In this document: positions 37,730-47,850 of the stretch, piece by piece
Layout of the letters: the number at the start of each line of letters is the position of its first letter
Numbering within the stretch: the first letter of the stretch is position 1
Position numbers and translations under genes: made by a program
Source of the DNA: Rhizobiales bacterium TMED25
Lineage (GTDB): Bacteria; Pseudomonadota; Alphaproteobacteria; Rhizobiales; TMED25
DNA: 64,000 nt
NCBI GenBank assembly: GCA_002168075.1
Contig: NHCE01000007.1
Location: forward strand, 20,525-84,524
Direction of reading: 5' to 3'
The notes under the pieces: model-generated
Database searches by the model: none
The model's input: the letters and a program-made list of their open reading frames with translations, nothing else
Told to the model about the DNA's origin: nothing

Positions 37730-37735
37730 TTAAAT

Positions 37736-38575
37736 ATGGCTTTAAAATCATATAAACCAAATACTCCAGGGCAAAGAGGTCTAGTACTGGTGTCTAGAAC
37801 GCAACTTTGGAATGGTAAGCCTGAGAAGTCTTTGACTATTGGTCTTACAAAATCTGGTGGACGTAATAATAAAGGTAGAGTGACTGCGAGAAGACGGGGT
37901 GGTGGTCATAAACGTTTATATAGGATTATTGATTTTAAGAGAGGGCATTTTGACGTGCCTGCAAAAGTTGAAAGAATTGAGTACGACCCAAACAGATCTG
38001 GCTTCATAGCACTATTGGCTTATGAGGACGGAACTAGAGCATATATCCTTGCACCGCAAAGAATGTCTGTTGGTGACACAATTATGTCTGGTCCAAACGC
38101 AGATATTAAACCCGGTAATGCTCTTCCACTTGCTAATATACCTGTTGGGACTATCATACATAATGTTGAGCTTAAACCAGGTAAAGGTGGTCAAATTGCA
38201 AGATCAGCTGGCACATATGTGCAATTAGTTGGAAGAGATCAATCATATTCTATCCTTAGGTTAAATTCTGGTGAACAAAGAATGACTCGTTCAGAATGTA
38301 TGGCCACAATTGGTGCAGTATCAAATCCAGATAATAAAAATATTAAATTAGCTAAAGCAGGTAGATCAAGATGGCTTGGTAAAAGACCTTCAGTGAGGGG
38401 TGTGGCCATGAATCCTATTGACCATCCTCACGGTGGGGGTGAAGGCAAAACCTCGGGTGGTAGGCATCCTGTTACCCCATGGGGCAAGCCAACAAAAGGT
38501 AAAAAAACAAGAATTAAAAATAAATCCTCTGATAGATTGATTATCAGAAGTAGGCATCTTAAAAAGAAAAGGTAA
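37736..38575 (+). CDS. rplB: 50S ribosomal protein L2
   Basis: A 279-residue L2 near the peptidyl-transferase centre. [32 protein letters not shown], and the C-terminal [27 protein letters not shown] with the conserved histidine are intact. It is 6 bp after rplW. Confidence 0.98.
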   Translation: MALKSYKPNTPGQRGLVLVSRTQLWNGKPEKSLTIGLTKSGGRNNKGRVTARRRGGGHKRLYRIIDFKRGHFDVPAKVERIEYDPNRSGFIALLAYEDGTRAYILAPQRMSVGDTIMSGPNADIKPGNALPLANIPVGTIIHNVELKPGKGGQIARSAGTYVQLVGRDQSYSILRLNSGEQRMTRSECMATIGAVSNPDNKNIKLAKAGRSRWLGKRPSVRGVAMNPIDHPHGGGEGKTSGGRHPVTPWGKPTKGKKTRIKNKSSDRLIIRSRHLKKKR

Positions 38576-38584
38576 TTAAGTAAC

Positions 38585-38863
38585 ATGGCACGTTCAGTTT
38601 GGAAGGGACCGTTTGTTGACGGTTATTTATTAAAGAAAGCCGATAAAGCACGAGCATCTGGAAGAAACGATGTAATTAAAATTTGGTCAAGAAGATCAAC
38701 TATTCTTCCACAGTTTGTCGGATTAACATTCGGTGTACATAATGGCCAAAAGCATATACCAGTTCTTGTTACTGAAGAAATGGTTGGCAGAAAGTTTGGA
38801 GAATTTTCCCCAACAAGAACATATTATGGTCATCTAGCAGATAAGAAGTCTAAAAGGAAATAA
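38585..38863 (+). CDS. rpsS: 30S ribosomal protein S19
   Basis: A 92-residue S19 of the 30S head. [19 protein letters not shown] and [25 protein letters not shown] are diagnostic. It is 9 bp after rplB and 2 bp before rplV. Confidence 0.97.
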   Translation: MARSVWKGPFVDGYLLKKADKARASGRNDVIKIWSRRSTILPQFVGLTFGVHNGQKHIPVLVTEEMVGRKFGEFSPTRTYYGHLADKKSKRK

Positions 38864-38865
38864 TA

Positions 38866-39237
38866 ATGGCATTAAAAGCACCTGAGGGATCAGCGCAAGC
38901 AATAACAAAAAATTTAAAAGTTAGTTCACAAAAGCTTAACCTTGTAGCATCAATGATACGCGGAAAGAAAGTAGATAAGGCAATAAATGATCTCCAATTT
39001 TCAAGGAAGAGAATTGCGCAGGATGTATTAAAAACACTAAAATCTGCAATCGCAAATGCAGAGAATAATCATAACCTAGATATTGATGAATTATATGTAA
39101 ATGAGGCATATGTCGGTAAAAATCTAGTACTAAAAAGATGGAAACCAAGGGCTAGAGGTCGTGTTGGTAGGATTCACAAACCGTTTAGTCAATTAACAGT
39201 TGTCGTAAAACAATTGGAAAATGAGGAAAGCAAATAA
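38866..39237 (+). CDS. rplV: 50S ribosomal protein L22
   Basis: A 123-residue L22 whose beta-hairpin lines the exit tunnel. [22 protein letters not shown] and the hairpin [26 protein letters not shown] are diagnostic. Its stop codon shares one base with the rpsC start. Confidence 0.97.
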   Translation: MALKAPEGSAQAITKNLKVSSQKLNLVASMIRGKKVDKAINDLQFSRKRIAQDVLKTLKSAIANAENNHNLDIDELYVNEAYVGKNLVLKRWKPRARGRVGRIHKPFSQLTVVVKQLENEESK

Positions 39238-39944
39238 TGGGACAAAAAGTATCACCAGTAGCATTGAGGTTGGGAATTAATAGAACTTGGGACTCACGTT
39301 GGTTCGCTGAAAAAAATGAATACCCGAAACTCTTGATGGAAGACCGTAAGATCAGATCACTGGTTAATGGTTTAAAATCCGCTGCTGCAATATCAAAAAT
39401 CGTTATTGAACGTCCGCATAAGAAGTGTGCAGTTACCATATATTCTGCAAGACCTGGTATATTAATTGGTAAAAAAGGCTCTGATATTGAACTGATAAAA
39501 ACAAAAATACAGAAAATTACAAATACAGAGGTTGCCATTAATATACTTGAAGTCAGGAAGCCTGAGATTGATGCCACTCTTGTTGCAGAGTCGATAGCAC
39601 AACAACTTGAGAGAAGAGTTGCATTTAGACGTGCTATGAAGCGTTCAGTGCAGACAGCACTAAGGATGGGAGCTGGAGGAATTAGAATAAATTGTGGTGG
39701 TAGGCTTGGTGGAGCTGAAATAGCAAGGACTGAATGGTATAGAGAGGGTAGGGTGCCGTTACACACTTTAAGAGCAAATGTTGATTATGGTTTTGCTACT
39801 GCACAAACAACATATGGAGCTATTGGTATAAAAGTCTGGATTTTTAAAGGTGAAATTCTAGAGCATGATCCAATGGCACAAGAAAAAAGTATTACAGGAA
39901 GTCAAGATACAAATCGTTCATCAGCAAGACCCGAACAAAGTTAG
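39237..39944 (+). CDS. rpsC: 30S ribosomal protein S3
   Basis: A 235-residue S3 at the mRNA entry site. [22 protein letters not shown], the KH motif [12 protein letters not shown] and the C-terminal [34 protein letters not shown] are diagnostic. A short Ser/Gln-rich tail follows. It overlaps rplV by one base. Confidence 0.97.
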   Translation: MGQKVSPVALRLGINRTWDSRWFAEKNEYPKLLMEDRKIRSLVNGLKSAAAISKIVIERPHKKCAVTIYSARPGILIGKKGSDIELIKTKIQKITNTEVAINILEVRKPEIDATLVAESIAQQLERRVAFRRAMKRSVQTALRMGAGGIRINCGGRLGGAEIARTEWYREGRVPLHTLRANVDYGFATAQTTYGAIGIKVWIFKGEILEHDPMAQEKSITGSQDTNRSSARPEQS

Positions 39945-39953
39945 GATTGAATA

Positions 39954-40373
39954 ATGTTACAGCCAAAAAAAACAAAGTTCAGAAAAATGCATAAAGGAAG
40001 AATTAGTGGAAATGCAAAGGGTGGTTTTGCACTAAATTTTGGTTCTTATGGTCTAAAATCATTGGAGCCTTCGAGAGTTACAGCAAGACAAATAGAAGCT
40101 GCACGTAGGGCAATGACACGGCATATGAAAAGAGCTGGAAGGGTTTGGATTAGGATATTTCCCGATGTTCCTGTGTCAAAAAAACCAACAGAAGTTCGAA
40201 TGGGTAAAGGTAAGGGTTCCGTTGAATACTGGGCTGCAAAGGTTAAGCCAGGCAGAGTAATGTTTGAGATTGATGGTGTGTCAATTGAGGTAGCAAGAGA
40301 AGCCTTGTCGTTAGCAGCTGCAAAATTGCCAGTAAAATGCAAAATTGTATCACGAATAACAGACTTAAATTAG
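39954..40373 (+). CDS. rplP: 50S ribosomal protein L16
   Basis: A 139-residue L16 contacting the A-site tRNA elbow. [16 protein letters not shown] and [39 protein letters not shown] are diagnostic. It is 9 bp after rpsC and 12 bp before rpmC. Confidence 0.97.
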   Translation: MLQPKKTKFRKMHKGRISGNAKGGFALNFGSYGLKSLEPSRVTARQIEAARRAMTRHMKRAGRVWIRIFPDVPVSKKPTEVRMGKGKGSVEYWAAKVKPGRVMFEIDGVSIEVAREALSLAAAKLPVKCKIVSRITDLN

Positions 40374-40385
40374 GAATATAAAATA

Positions 40386-40589
40386 ATGAAAGCACTGGAA
40401 ATAAGAGAGCTAACGTTGGATCAAATAAACGACTCCCTCATAAGATATAAAAAAGAACAATTGAACCTCAGGTTTCAAAGAACAAGTGGACAACTTGAAA
40501 ATACCGCGAGGGTCAGAGAAGTTAGAAGGACAATTGCAAAGTTAAAAACAATATATAGTGAAAAAAGTAAACTAGAGGAGAAAAAATAA
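40386..40589 (+). CDS. rpmC: 50S ribosomal protein L29
   Basis: A 67-residue two-helix L29 near the tunnel exit. [47 protein letters not shown] is diagnostic. Its stop overlaps the rpsQ ATG by one base (TAATG). Confidence 0.96.
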   Translation: MKALEIRELTLDQINDSLIRYKKEQLNLRFQRTSGQLENTARVREVRRTIAKLKTIYSEKSKLEEKK

Positions 40590-40813
40590 TGCCAAAGAGA
40601 ATACTCTCAGGTGTTGTGGAAAATAATACTCTTGATAAAACCATTGTCGTACGTGTTGAGAGAAGATTTATAGATCCATTATTAAAAAAAACAGTTAGAA
40701 GATCAAAAAGATATCATGCACATGATGAAAATAATAAGCATGAGATTGGAGATGAGGTTAGAATTCAAGAGTCAAAACCATACTCTAAATTAAAAAAATG
40801 GATAGTATTATAA
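40589..40813 (+). CDS. rpsQ: 30S ribosomal protein S17
   Basis: A 74-residue OB-fold S17. [22 protein letters not shown] and [17 protein letters not shown] are diagnostic. It is coupled to rpmC through a one-base overlap; rplN follows after 22 bp. Confidence 0.96.
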   Translation: MPKRILSGVVENNTLDKTIVVRVERRFIDPLLKKTVRRSKRYHAHDENNKHEIGDEVRIQESKPYSKLKKWIVL

Positions 40814-40835
40814 GGTTTAGAAGGAAAATTTACAA

Positions 40836-41204
40836 ATGATCCAAATGCAATCAAATCTAAGTGTGGCTGATAACTCTGGGGCTAAACGTGTTCAGTGTAT
40901 AAAGGTATTGGGTGGTTCAAAAAGAAAGACTGCGCAAATTGGTGATACTATAGTTGTAACAGTAAAGGAAGCAATCCCAAGGGGTCGGGTAAAAAAGGGG
41001 GATGTTTTAAAAGCTGTAATAGTAAGGACTGCCAAAGGTATTTTAAGGAATGATGGCACAGCCATTCGGTTTGATGGTAATGCGGCTGTTCTCATTAATA
41101 ACCAGGGTGAGCCAATAGGTACACGAATATTTGGACCCATAACAAGAGAATTAAGAGCAAAGAATCATATGAAAATAATTTCACTAGCTCCGGAGGTACT
41201 TTAG
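40836..41204 (+). CDS. rplN: 50S ribosomal protein L14
   Basis: A 122-residue L14 at the subunit interface. [27 protein letters not shown] and the C-terminal [24 protein letters not shown] are diagnostic. AGAAGGA lies upstream, and rplX follows after 2 bp. Confidence 0.98.
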   Translation: MIQMQSNLSVADNSGAKRVQCIKVLGGSKRKTAQIGDTIVVTVKEAIPRGRVKKGDVLKAVIVRTAKGILRNDGTAIRFDGNAAVLINNQGEPIGTRIFGPITRELRAKNHMKIISLAPEVL

Positions 41205-41206
41205 TA

Positions 41207-41527
41207 ATGGCTGCTAAGATAAAAAAAGGTGACAATGTAATCGTCCTTGTGGGCAAGGATAAAGGAAAAACTGGCACTGTATTAACTGTTTTTCCAACAG
41301 AAAATAAACTCGTAGTTCAAGGCGTCAGTATAAAAAAGAAGCACCAGAAGCAAACTCAAACTTCAGAGGGTGGTATTATTGAAAAAGAAGGTAAAATACA
41401 TGCATCAAATGTTGCTATTATTGATCCAAAAGACTCAAAGGCTTCAAAGGTTGGATTCAAGTTTCTAAAAGATGGGGTAAAAGTTAGATACCTCAAAAAA
41501 TCAGAGGAGATATTAGATGACAAATAA
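41207..41527 (+). CDS. rplX: 50S ribosomal protein L24
   Basis: A 106-residue KOW-domain protein that initiates 50S assembly. [26 protein letters not shown] and the Ile-Ile-Glu-Lys segment are diagnostic. It overlaps rplE by 11 bp, so the two are translationally coupled. Confidence 0.96.
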   Translation: MAAKIKKGDNVIVLVGKDKGKTGTVLTVFPTENKLVVQGVSIKKKHQKQTQTSEGGIIEKEGKIHASNVAIIDPKDSKASKVGFKFLKDGVKVRYLKKSEEILDDK

Positions 41528-42071
41528 ATATATCCCCCACATGAAATTACAATATCAAGAACAAATCGTTAAGGAATTAAAAGAAAAATTTAATTATACG
41601 AATGATATGCAAATACCAAAGCTCGATAAAATTGTACTAAATATGGGACTTGGAGATGCTGTTGCAGAGTCAAAAAAAGCTGATGTTGCCATAGAAGCGC
41701 TTGGTTTGATAGCAGGGCAGAAGCCAGTATTTACGAAAGCTAAAAAATCAATAGCTAATTTCAAACTTCGTGAAGGAATGGTTATTGGAGCAAAAGTTAC
41801 ACTAAGAAAGTCAAGGATGTATGATTTTGTTGATAGGTTAATTACAATTGCTCTGCCTCGAGTAAGAGATTTTAGAGGAATAAGTGCAAAAAGTTTTGAT
41901 GGTAATGGAAATTATGCAATGGGAATGAAAGAGCACATTGTATTTCCAGAGATTAATTATGATAAAGTTGATGTAATCAGAGGAATGGATATCATTATTT
42001 GTACCACTGCTAATACTAATGAAGAAGCAAAAGCATTATTAACAGGATTTAATTTTCCATTTAGGAATTAA
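41517..42071 (+). CDS. rplE: 50S ribosomal protein L5
   Basis: A 184-residue L5, which binds 5S rRNA and the P-site t[40 protein letters not shown] and RVRDFRGI are diagnostic. ATG 41517 has GAGGAG at a suitable distance and lies inside the end of rplX. Confidence 0.97.
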   Translation: MTNKYIPHMKLQYQEQIVKELKEKFNYTNDMQIPKLDKIVLNMGLGDAVAESKKADVAIEALGLIAGQKPVFTKAKKSIANFKLREGMVIGAKVTLRKSRMYDFVDRLITIALPRVRDFRGISAKSFDGNGNYAMGMKEHIVFPEINYDKVDVIRGMDIIICTTANTNEEAKALLTGFNFPFRN

Positions 42072-42087
42072 TTATATAGGAGTTTAG

Positions 42088-42393
42088 ATGTCAAAAGTAA
42101 GCATAATAGAGAGAAATGAAAAAAGATTGAAATTGAGCAGAAAACATGCTGAAAAGAGATCTAAATTGAAAGAAATTTCAAAAAATAAATCATTGTCATT
42201 GGAGGAAAGATTTCAGGCTACTGTTAAACTTGCGAAGTTACCAAGAAACTCTGCTCCAATAAGACATAGAAATAGATGCGCAATAACTGGTAGACCGAGA
42301 GGCTACTATAGGAAACTTGGTGTTTCAAGAATAGCTGTTAGAGACTTAACTGCTGAAGGTCAAATACCAGGTATGATTAAATCAAGTTGGTGA
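42088..42393 (+). CDS. rpsN: 30S ribosomal protein S14 (zinc-free form)
   Basis: A 101-residue long-type S14. It lacks the CxxC...CxxC zinc ribbon, keeping a single Cys in [16 protein letters not shown], and ends in IPGMIKSSW. This is the usual alphaproteobacterial form. It is 16 bp after rplE. Confidence 0.97.
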   Translation: MSKVSIIERNEKRLKLSRKHAEKRSKLKEISKNKSLSLEERFQATVKLAKLPRNSAPIRHRNRCAITGRPRGYYRKLGVSRIAVRDLTAEGQIPGMIKSSW

Positions 42394-42402
42394 GGTATTA
42401 AC

Positions 42403-42798
42403 ATGATGACAGATCCATTAGCGGATATGCTAACAAGAATAAGGAATGCCCTTCTTCGAAATAAGACATCGGTCCTTACTCCTGCCTCAAAGCTAAGAGA
42501 GAATGTATTACTAGTTTTGCAGGATGAGGGATATATTCGTGGCTATACAAGAATTGAAGTTGAAGGACATTTCCCTATGTTTGAAATTGAGTTAAAATAC
42601 CACGAGGGAGATCCTGTTATTAAAAAGCTTGAAAGAGTATCTAAACCTGGCCGCCGAGTATACTCATCAGTAACTGAGTTACCGCGAGTTTTTAATGGTT
42701 TAGGTGTGTCCATATTATCAACTTCAAAAGGTGTCATGTCAGACGTTAACGCAAGAGAAGCAAATGTAGGGGGTGAAATACTTTGTAAAGTATTTTAA
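42403..42798 (+). CDS. rpsH: 30S ribosomal protein S8
   Basis: A 131-residue S8, central-domain organiser and translational repressor of the spc operon in E. coli. [15 protein letters not shown] and [32 protein letters not shown] are diagnostic. Two ATG codons stand in tandem at 42403 and 42406; either could be used. Confidence 0.97.
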   Translation: MMTDPLADMLTRIRNALLRNKTSVLTPASKLRENVLLVLQDEGYIRGYTRIEVEGHFPMFEIELKYHEGDPVIKKLERVSKPGRRVYSSVTELPRVFNGLGVSILSTSKGVMSDVNAREANVGGEILCKVF

Positions 42799-42809
42799 AA
42801 GAGGTCAAT

Positions 42810-43343
42810 ATGTCAAGAATTGGAAAAAAGAGTATCATAATACCAGATAACGTAACAGCTAATATTAATAACGGTGTTCTAACAGTAGTTGGTCCGAAGG
42901 GTCAACTATCAGCAGATCTTTTCGCTGATATTGATGTGCAAATTGAGAGTTCCGAAATTAATATTATTCCAAAAAATTTAGATAAAAAAACCCGTTCATT
43001 TTGGGGGTTGACAAGAACAATCGTAAGTAACTTAGTTTCTGGAGTTACGGAAGGGTATTATAAAACACTTGAAATTCAAGGTGTTGGATACAGAGCACAA
43101 TTACAGGGTAAAACACTGCAATTATCCCTAGGTTTTAGCCATGAGGTTAATTATGCTGTGCCAGATGGAATTGAAATTAAATGTACCCGACCAACAGAGA
43201 TTATAATTGAGGGTATCGATAAACAAAGAGTTGGTCAAACTGCTGCTGAAATCAGAAGATTCAGACCTCCTGAACCATACAAGGGTAAGGGAATTAGATA
43301 TAAAGATGAATATGTTTTCAGAAAAGAAGGTAAAAAGAAGTAG
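42810..43343 (+). CDS. rplF: 50S ribosomal protein L6
   Basis: A 177-residue L6 with two related domains near the factor-binding site. MSRIGKKSIIIPDNVTANI and the C-terminal RRFRPPEPYKGKGIRYKDEYVFRKEGKKK are diagnostic. AAGAGGTC precedes the ATG. Confidence 0.97.
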   Translation: MSRIGKKSIIIPDNVTANINNGVLTVVGPKGQLSADLFADIDVQIESSEINIIPKNLDKKTRSFWGLTRTIVSNLVSGVTEGYYKTLEIQGVGYRAQLQGKTLQLSLGFSHEVNYAVPDGIEIKCTRPTEIIIEGIDKQRVGQTAAEIRRFRPPEPYKGKGIRYKDEYVFRKEGKKK

Positions 43344-43352
43344 AGTTAAAAA

Positions 43353-43706
43353 ATGGTTCAATTAAATACTAAAATAAAAAGAAAGCTAAGAGTTAGACGC
43401 TCATTAAAGAGTAATAATAATCAGAGACCAAGGTTGAGCGTATTTAGATCATCAAAAAATATCTATGCCCAAATCATTGATGATATGAATGGTAAAACAC
43501 TTGCGTCAGCATCAACTCTTGAAAAAAATAATAGAACTGAAAAGGGTTCTGATAAAAAGGCAGCAGAAAAAATTGGAAAGTTAATAGCTGAAAGATCACT
43601 AAAAGCAGGAGTTAATAGTGTTATCTTTGATAGAAGTGGTTATTTGTATCATGGACGAGTGAAAGCTTTAGCTGATGCTGCAAGAAACAACGGATTAGAA
43701 TTTTAA
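43353..43706 (+). CDS. rplR: 50S ribosomal protein L18
   Basis: A 117-residue 5S-rRNA-binding L18. [18 protein letters not shown] and [28 protein letters not shown] are diagnostic. It is 9 bp after rplF and 9 bp before rpsE. Confidence 0.97.
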   Translation: MVQLNTKIKRKLRVRRSLKSNNNQRPRLSVFRSSKNIYAQIIDDMNGKTLASASTLEKNNRTEKGSDKKAAEKIGKLIAERSLKAGVNSVIFDRSGYLYHGRVKALADAARNNGLEF

Positions 43707-43715
43707 GGGGAAAAT

Positions 43716-44261
43716 ATGGCACGTTCACAGGCAAAATCCAAAGATGAAAATAGTGATTATATCGATAGACTCGTTCATATCAATCGAGTTGCAAAGGTTG
43801 TAAAAGGTGGAAGACGCTTCGGCTTTGCAGCCCTTGTTGTAGTCGGAGATCAAAAAGGTAAAGTCGGATTTGGTCACGGAAAAGCAAAAGAAGTACCAGA
43901 AGCTATTAAAAAAGCTACAGACGATGCAAAAAGAGAAATGATTAGGGTACCTCTTCGTGACGGGAGAACACTACACCATGATGTGTATGGTCATCACGGT
44001 GCAGGAAAGGTCTTATTAAGAACAGCGCCTTCAGGGACAGGAATTATTGCAGGAGGGCCTATGAGGGCTATATTTGAAGCTCTTGGTGTACAAGATGTTG
44101 TTGCAAAGTCACAAGGTACGGCGAATCCATACAATATGGTTCGTGCAACTTTTGATGCTTTAAGGAATGAGCAAAGCCCAAGAATGATAGCATCAAGAAG
44201 GGGGCTAAAAGTTAGTGATCTTGTTACAAGAAGGAAAGAACTAAATACAGAAACAGAGTGA
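43716..44261 (+). CDS. rpsE: 30S ribosomal protein S5
   Basis: A 181-residue S5 at the mRNA entry and decoding region. [43 protein letters not shown] and [15 protein letters not shown] are diagnostic. A short basic C-terminal extension follows. Confidence 0.97.
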   Translation: MARSQAKSKDENSDYIDRLVHINRVAKVVKGGRRFGFAALVVVGDQKGKVGFGHGKAKEVPEAIKKATDDAKREMIRVPLRDGRTLHHDVYGHHGAGKVLLRTAPSGTGIIAGGPMRAIFEALGVQDVVAKSQGTANPYNMVRATFDALRNEQSPRMIASRRGLKVSDLVTRRKELNTETE

Positions 44262-44270
44262 TAGGTTAGT

Positions 44271-44462
44271 ATGTCAAAAGATATTAAAACTATAAAAGTA
44301 ATGCAGATCGGAAGTTCAATTGGTAGAAAGTTTGATCAAAAACAAACGCTAATAGGACTAGGTCTTAATAAAATAGGAAGAATAAAGGTATTAGAAGATA
44401 CCCCATCTGTCAGAGGAATGGTTAGAAAAGTTCAACATCTTGTTAAAGTTTTAGATACATAG
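44271..44462 (+). CDS. rpmD: 50S ribosomal protein L30
   Basis: A 63-residue L30. [28 protein letters not shown] and [15 protein letters not shown] are diagnostic. It is 9 bp after rpsE and 18 bp before rplO. L30 is lost in some reduced genomes but retained here. Confidence 0.96.
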   Translation: MSKDIKTIKVMQIGSSIGRKFDQKQTLIGLGLNKIGRIKVLEDTPSVRGMVRKVQHLVKVLDT

Positions 44463-44480
44463 AAATATATAGAGGTTACG

Positions 44481-44957
44481 ATGAAATTAAATGAATTATC
44501 AGATCTGCAGGGTGCCCGAAAGGCTCGAAAAAGAGTTGGCAGAGGTATAGGTTCAGGAAAAGGTAAAACAGCAGGCAGAGGCGTCAAGGGACAAAAGTCA
44601 CGTTCAGGAGTGGCCATAAAAGGATTCGAAGGTGGACAGATGCCACTTCACAGGAGATTGCCAAAAAGAGGTTTTAAAAATATATTTGCCAAGAGTTATA
44701 ATGTTTTTAATCTTGATAGAATACAATACTTTATAGACAACGGAAGAATCAATGAGAAAGAAGTTATCAACTCAGAAAATCTTCTTAAAGCAAGGATAAT
44801 TAAGACTGAAAAAAATGGCTTGAAAATTCTTGGTACTGGTGATTTAAAATCAAAGGTTGCATTTGAAGTTTCAGGAGCATCTCAAAAAGCAATAAAAAGT
44901 ATTGAAAAAACAGGAAGCCAAATTAAAATTATAGGTTCCCCTGAGGAAAATGCTTAA
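44481..44957 (+). CDS. rplO: 50S ribosomal protein L15
   Basis: A 158-residue L15. The glycine-rich basic N terminus (RKRVGRGIGSGKGKTAGRGVKGQKSRSG) and GFEGGQMPLHRRLPKRGF are diagnostic. It is followed by secY after 29 bp. Confidence 0.97.
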   Translation: MKLNELSDLQGARKARKRVGRGIGSGKGKTAGRGVKGQKSRSGVAIKGFEGGQMPLHRRLPKRGFKNIFAKSYNVFNLDRIQYFIDNGRINEKEVINSENLLKARIIKTEKNGLKILGTGDLKSKVAFEVSGASQKAIKSIEKTGSQIKIIGSPEENA

Positions 44958-44986
44958 TATTTAACTAAAAGAAACTAGGGTGATGT

Positions 44987-46321
44987 ATGGCATCTGCAGC
45001 TGAACAACTTGCTTCAAATATAAATTTTTCAACTTTTGCAAAGGCTAAAGATTTAAAGCAGAGAATTCTCTTTACCTTGGGTGCTTTGCTAATATATAGG
45101 CTTGGAACTTTTATTCCTCTACCAGGGATTAATACTCAGGCACTCAATGATTTATTCCAACAAAACCAAAGCGGTATTCTCGGAATGTTTGATATGTTCG
45201 CCGGAGGAGCTGTGGGTAGGATGGCTATTTTTGCACTTAATATAATGCCTTATATATCAGCTGCTATTATAATGCAATTATTGGTTGCCGTATCACCTGT
45301 ATTAAGTCAGCTCAGAAAAGAAGGCGGTGAAAGAGGTAGAAAGCAAATAAATCAATACACGAGATATGGGACTGTTTTTTTGGCTACTCTTCAAGCTTGG
45401 GGTATATCAATTGGGCTTGAAGGAGCTGGAGAAATCGTAACAGACCCTGGCTTATATTTTCGTTTTTCAGCTGTAATTACATTGGTTGGTGGTGTTATGT
45501 TTCTGATGTGGATCGGAGAACAAGTGACTGCAAGAGGAATCGGAAATGGGATTTCACTCATAATCTTTGCAGGTATTGTCGCTGAGCTTCCTTCTGCACT
45601 TGTAAATACATTAGAGCTAGGAAGACAAGGTGCACTTTCTACTTGGCTTATCCTTGCTGTCCTCGTAATAGCAATCGCAGTTATAGTAATAATTGTATAT
45701 GTTGAGAGAGCTCAAAGAAGACTTGTTGTTCAATATCCGAGGCGTCAGCAAGGTAATAAAGTTACAGGTGGGGAAAGCTCGCATTTGCCTTTGAAAATAA
45801 ATACTGCCGGTGTTATTCCACCTATATTTGCATCCTCATTATTGCTTTTACCTATGACTGTTGCTAATTTTTCAACTGGACAGGGACCTGGGTGGCTTAA
45901 TTTTATTAGCTCTCTTCTTGGAAGAGGCCAGCCACTATATATCTCATTTTATATTGCCTTAATTGTTTTCTTTGCTTTCTTTTATACCGCAATTGTATTC
46001 AACCCGTCAGATACAGCTGATAACCTAAAAAGGCAAGGAGGATTTATACCGGGTATAAGACCTGGTGAAAAAACAGCTGAATATATAGATTATGTATTAA
46101 CGAGAATAACATGTGTAGGTGCAGCATATCTTGCAGCAGTTTGTATATTACCTGAAATATTAATGTCATATGCTGCAATCCCATTCTACTTTGGTGGAAC
46201 ATCCCTTTTAATTGTTGTTAATGTGACAATGGATACAGTTTCTCAAGTTCAAAGCCATCTTTTAGCGCATCAATATGAGGGTTTGATTAAAAAATCAAAT
46301 CTAAGAGGCAGAAAAAGATGA
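44987..46321 (+). CDS. secY: Preprotein translocase subunit SecY
   Basis: A 444-residue channel protein with ten membrane segments. LGTFIPLPGI near TM1, the plug region GMFDMFAGGAVGRMAIFALNIMPYISAAIIMQLL, and the cytoplasmic loop GERGRKQINQYTRYGT are diagnostic. It overlaps adk by 4 bp (ATGA). Confidence 0.97.
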   Translation: MASAAEQLASNINFSTFAKAKDLKQRILFTLGALLIYRLGTFIPLPGINTQALNDLFQQNQSGILGMFDMFAGGAVGRMAIFALNIMPYISAAIIMQLLVAVSPVLSQLRKEGGERGRKQINQYTRYGTVFLATLQAWGISIGLEGAGEIVTDPGLYFRFSAVITLVGGVMFLMWIGEQVTARGIGNGISLIIFAGIVAELPSALVNTLELGRQGALSTWLILAVLVIAIAVIVIIVYVERAQRRLVVQYPRRQQGNKVTGGESSHLPLKINTAGVIPPIFASSLLLLPMTVANFSTGQGPGWLNFISSLLGRGQPLYISFYIALIVFFAFFYTAIVFNPSDTADNLKRQGGFIPGIRPGEKTAEYIDYVLTRITCVGAAYLAAVCILPEILMSYAAIPFYFGGTSLLIVVNVTMDTVSQVQSHLLAHQYEGLIKKSNLRGRKR

Positions 46322-46890
46322 ATTTAATACTCTTAGGTCCACCCGGTTCAGGAAAGGGAACTCAATCAGAATTTATTGTTAAAAAGTATGGTTATTGTCA
46401 ACTTTCAACTGGAGATATATTAAGACAAGCTGTTGCAAATAATACATCTACTGGAATTATTGTTAAAGATATACTTGCAATTGGTAAACTAGTAGGTGAT
46501 GAACTGATCATAAAAATTATGGAAGAGAAGTTATCTGAAACACAGTCTATGCCCGGAAGAATATTCGATGGTTTTCCTCGTACAATCTTGCAAGCTAAAA
46601 GTTTAGAGGATCTATTGCACAGAAATCAGATGAAATTAGATCTGATAATAGAATTATCGGTAGATGAGAATATTTTAATAGATAGGATTACTAAACGTGC
46701 TAGTGAAAGTTCTGTCATAAGAGAAGATGATAGTATTCAAGTGCTAAAGAAACGCTTGGATATATATAATGTGGAAACAAAACCAATTATTGATTATTAC
46801 TCAAGTCATTATCAACTGCATAAGATTGATGGTATGATGACTGTTGATGCAGTGAGTAAGAAAATTGAGGTATTGATAGATAGTAATTAA
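46318..46890 (+). CDS. adk: Adenylate kinase (short-LID form)
   Basis: A 190-residue kinase interconverting ATP + AMP and 2 ADP. P-loop GPPGSGKGTQ (residues 7-16), AMP-binding LSTGDILR and DGFPRT, and the LID region reduced to a short loop (ITKRASESSVIREDD) without the zinc or hydrogen-bond lid of the long form. It is coupled to secY by a 4-bp overlap, as in many alphaproteobacteria. Confidence 0.96.
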   Translation: MNLILLGPPGSGKGTQSEFIVKKYGYCQLSTGDILRQAVANNTSTGIIVKDILAIGKLVGDELIIKIMEEKLSETQSMPGRIFDGFPRTILQAKSLEDLLHRNQMKLDLIIELSVDENILIDRITKRASESSVIREDDSIQVLKKRLDIYNVETKPIIDYYSSHYQLHKIDGMMTVDAVSKKIEVLIDSN

Positions 46891-46921
46891 TAATAAATGG
46901 ATATTAGATAAACGAATATAA

Positions 46922-46950
46922 TTGATAATATAAATAATTGTTGATATAAA
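46922..46950 (+). promoter_or_regulatory. Candidate sigma70-type promoter for rpsM-rpsK-rpoA-rplQ
   Basis: TTGATA (46922-46927), a spacer of exactly 17 bp and TATAAA (46945-46950) lie in the 119-bp gap between adk and rpsM. The start site would be near 46957, giving a leader of about 50 nt. The gap is very AT-rich, which raises the chance of a coincidental match. Confidence 0.5.
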
Positions 46951-47009
46951 CACACAATATAACTAATTATTTATTTTATTCATAACATTTTAGATTGAGG
47001 AGAATTAAA

Positions 47010-47378
47010 TTGGCTAGAATAGCGGGAGTAAATATTCCAACAAACAAGCGCGTTGAGATCGCACTTAGAAGTATACATGGGATTGGGCCAGTAAAAGCGA
47101 GAGATATATGTAATAAAGTTAATATTGAACTTACAAAAAGAGTTAATCAATTATCAGATTCAGAGGTGATTGCTATCAGAGAAGCTATTGATAGCGATTA
47201 TGTTGTTGAGGGAGATCTTCGACGTGAAGTCGCAATGAATATAAAAGGAATGATGGATCTTGGTTGTTATAGGGGTTTAAGACATAGAAGAGGCTTACCA
47301 GTAAGAGGGCAGAGAACACATACAAATGCAAGAACACGTAAAGGTCCATCCAAACCAATTGCAGGTAAGAAAAAATAG
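47010..47378 (+). CDS. rpsM: 30S ribosomal protein S13
   Basis: A 122-residue S13. I chose the TTG start at 47010: GAGGAG at 46997-47002 is 7 bp upstream, and translation then begins [10 protein letters not shown], the universal S13 N terminus. An in-frame TTG at 46995 would add five unrelated residues and overlap the ribosome site. [24 protein letters not shown] at the C terminus is diagnostic. Confidence 0.96.
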   Translation: MARIAGVNIPTNKRVEIALRSIHGIGPVKARDICNKVNIELTKRVNQLSDSEVIAIREAIDSDYVVEGDLRREVAMNIKGMMDLGCYRGLRHRRGLPVRGQRTHTNARTRKGPSKPIAGKKK

Positions 47379-47390
47379 TTAGGAATAATA

Positions 47391-47780
47391 ATGGTTAAAG
47401 ATAAAACTAGAGTTAAAAGAAGAGAGAAGAAAAATATAACCTCTGGAGTTGCATATGTTAATGCTACATATAATAACACAATGGTTACAATTACAGATGT
47501 TCAAGGTAATGCTATATCGTGGTCATCTGCGGGAGGTATGGGCTTCAAAGGATCAAGAAAATCAACTCCATATGCAGCTCAAGTTGCTGCCGAAGATGCA
47601 GCAAAAAAAGCTATGGAGCACGGAATGAAAACAATAGAAGTTATGGTCAAAGGGCCCGGCACTGGTAGGGAATCTGCACTTCGTGCATTGCAAACAACAG
47701 GTTTTACAATAACATCCATAAAAGATGTTACTCCAATACCACATAATGGTTGCCGGCCTCCAAAGAGAAGGCGTGTATAA
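47391..47780 (+). CDS. rpsK: 30S ribosomal protein S11
   Basis: A 129-residue platform protein. [46 protein letters not shown] and the C-terminal [15 protein letters not shown] are diagnostic. It is 12 bp after rpsM. Confidence 0.98.
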   Translation: MVKDKTRVKRREKKNITSGVAYVNATYNNTMVTITDVQGNAISWSSAGGMGFKGSRKSTPYAAQVAAEDAAKKAMEHGMKTIEVMVKGPGTGRESALRALQTTGFTITSIKDVTPIPHNGCRPPKRRRV

Positions 47781-47850
47781 GATTTATTAAATTCATATCC
47801 CTGATATGGAAGAAATTATTATTAAAATAGAAGAACAAAGAGGTAATACT

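Noticed and set aside
39185..39766. 193-codon minus-strand open frame over rplV/rpsC
   Set aside because: Antisense shadow of rpsC, with no independent support.
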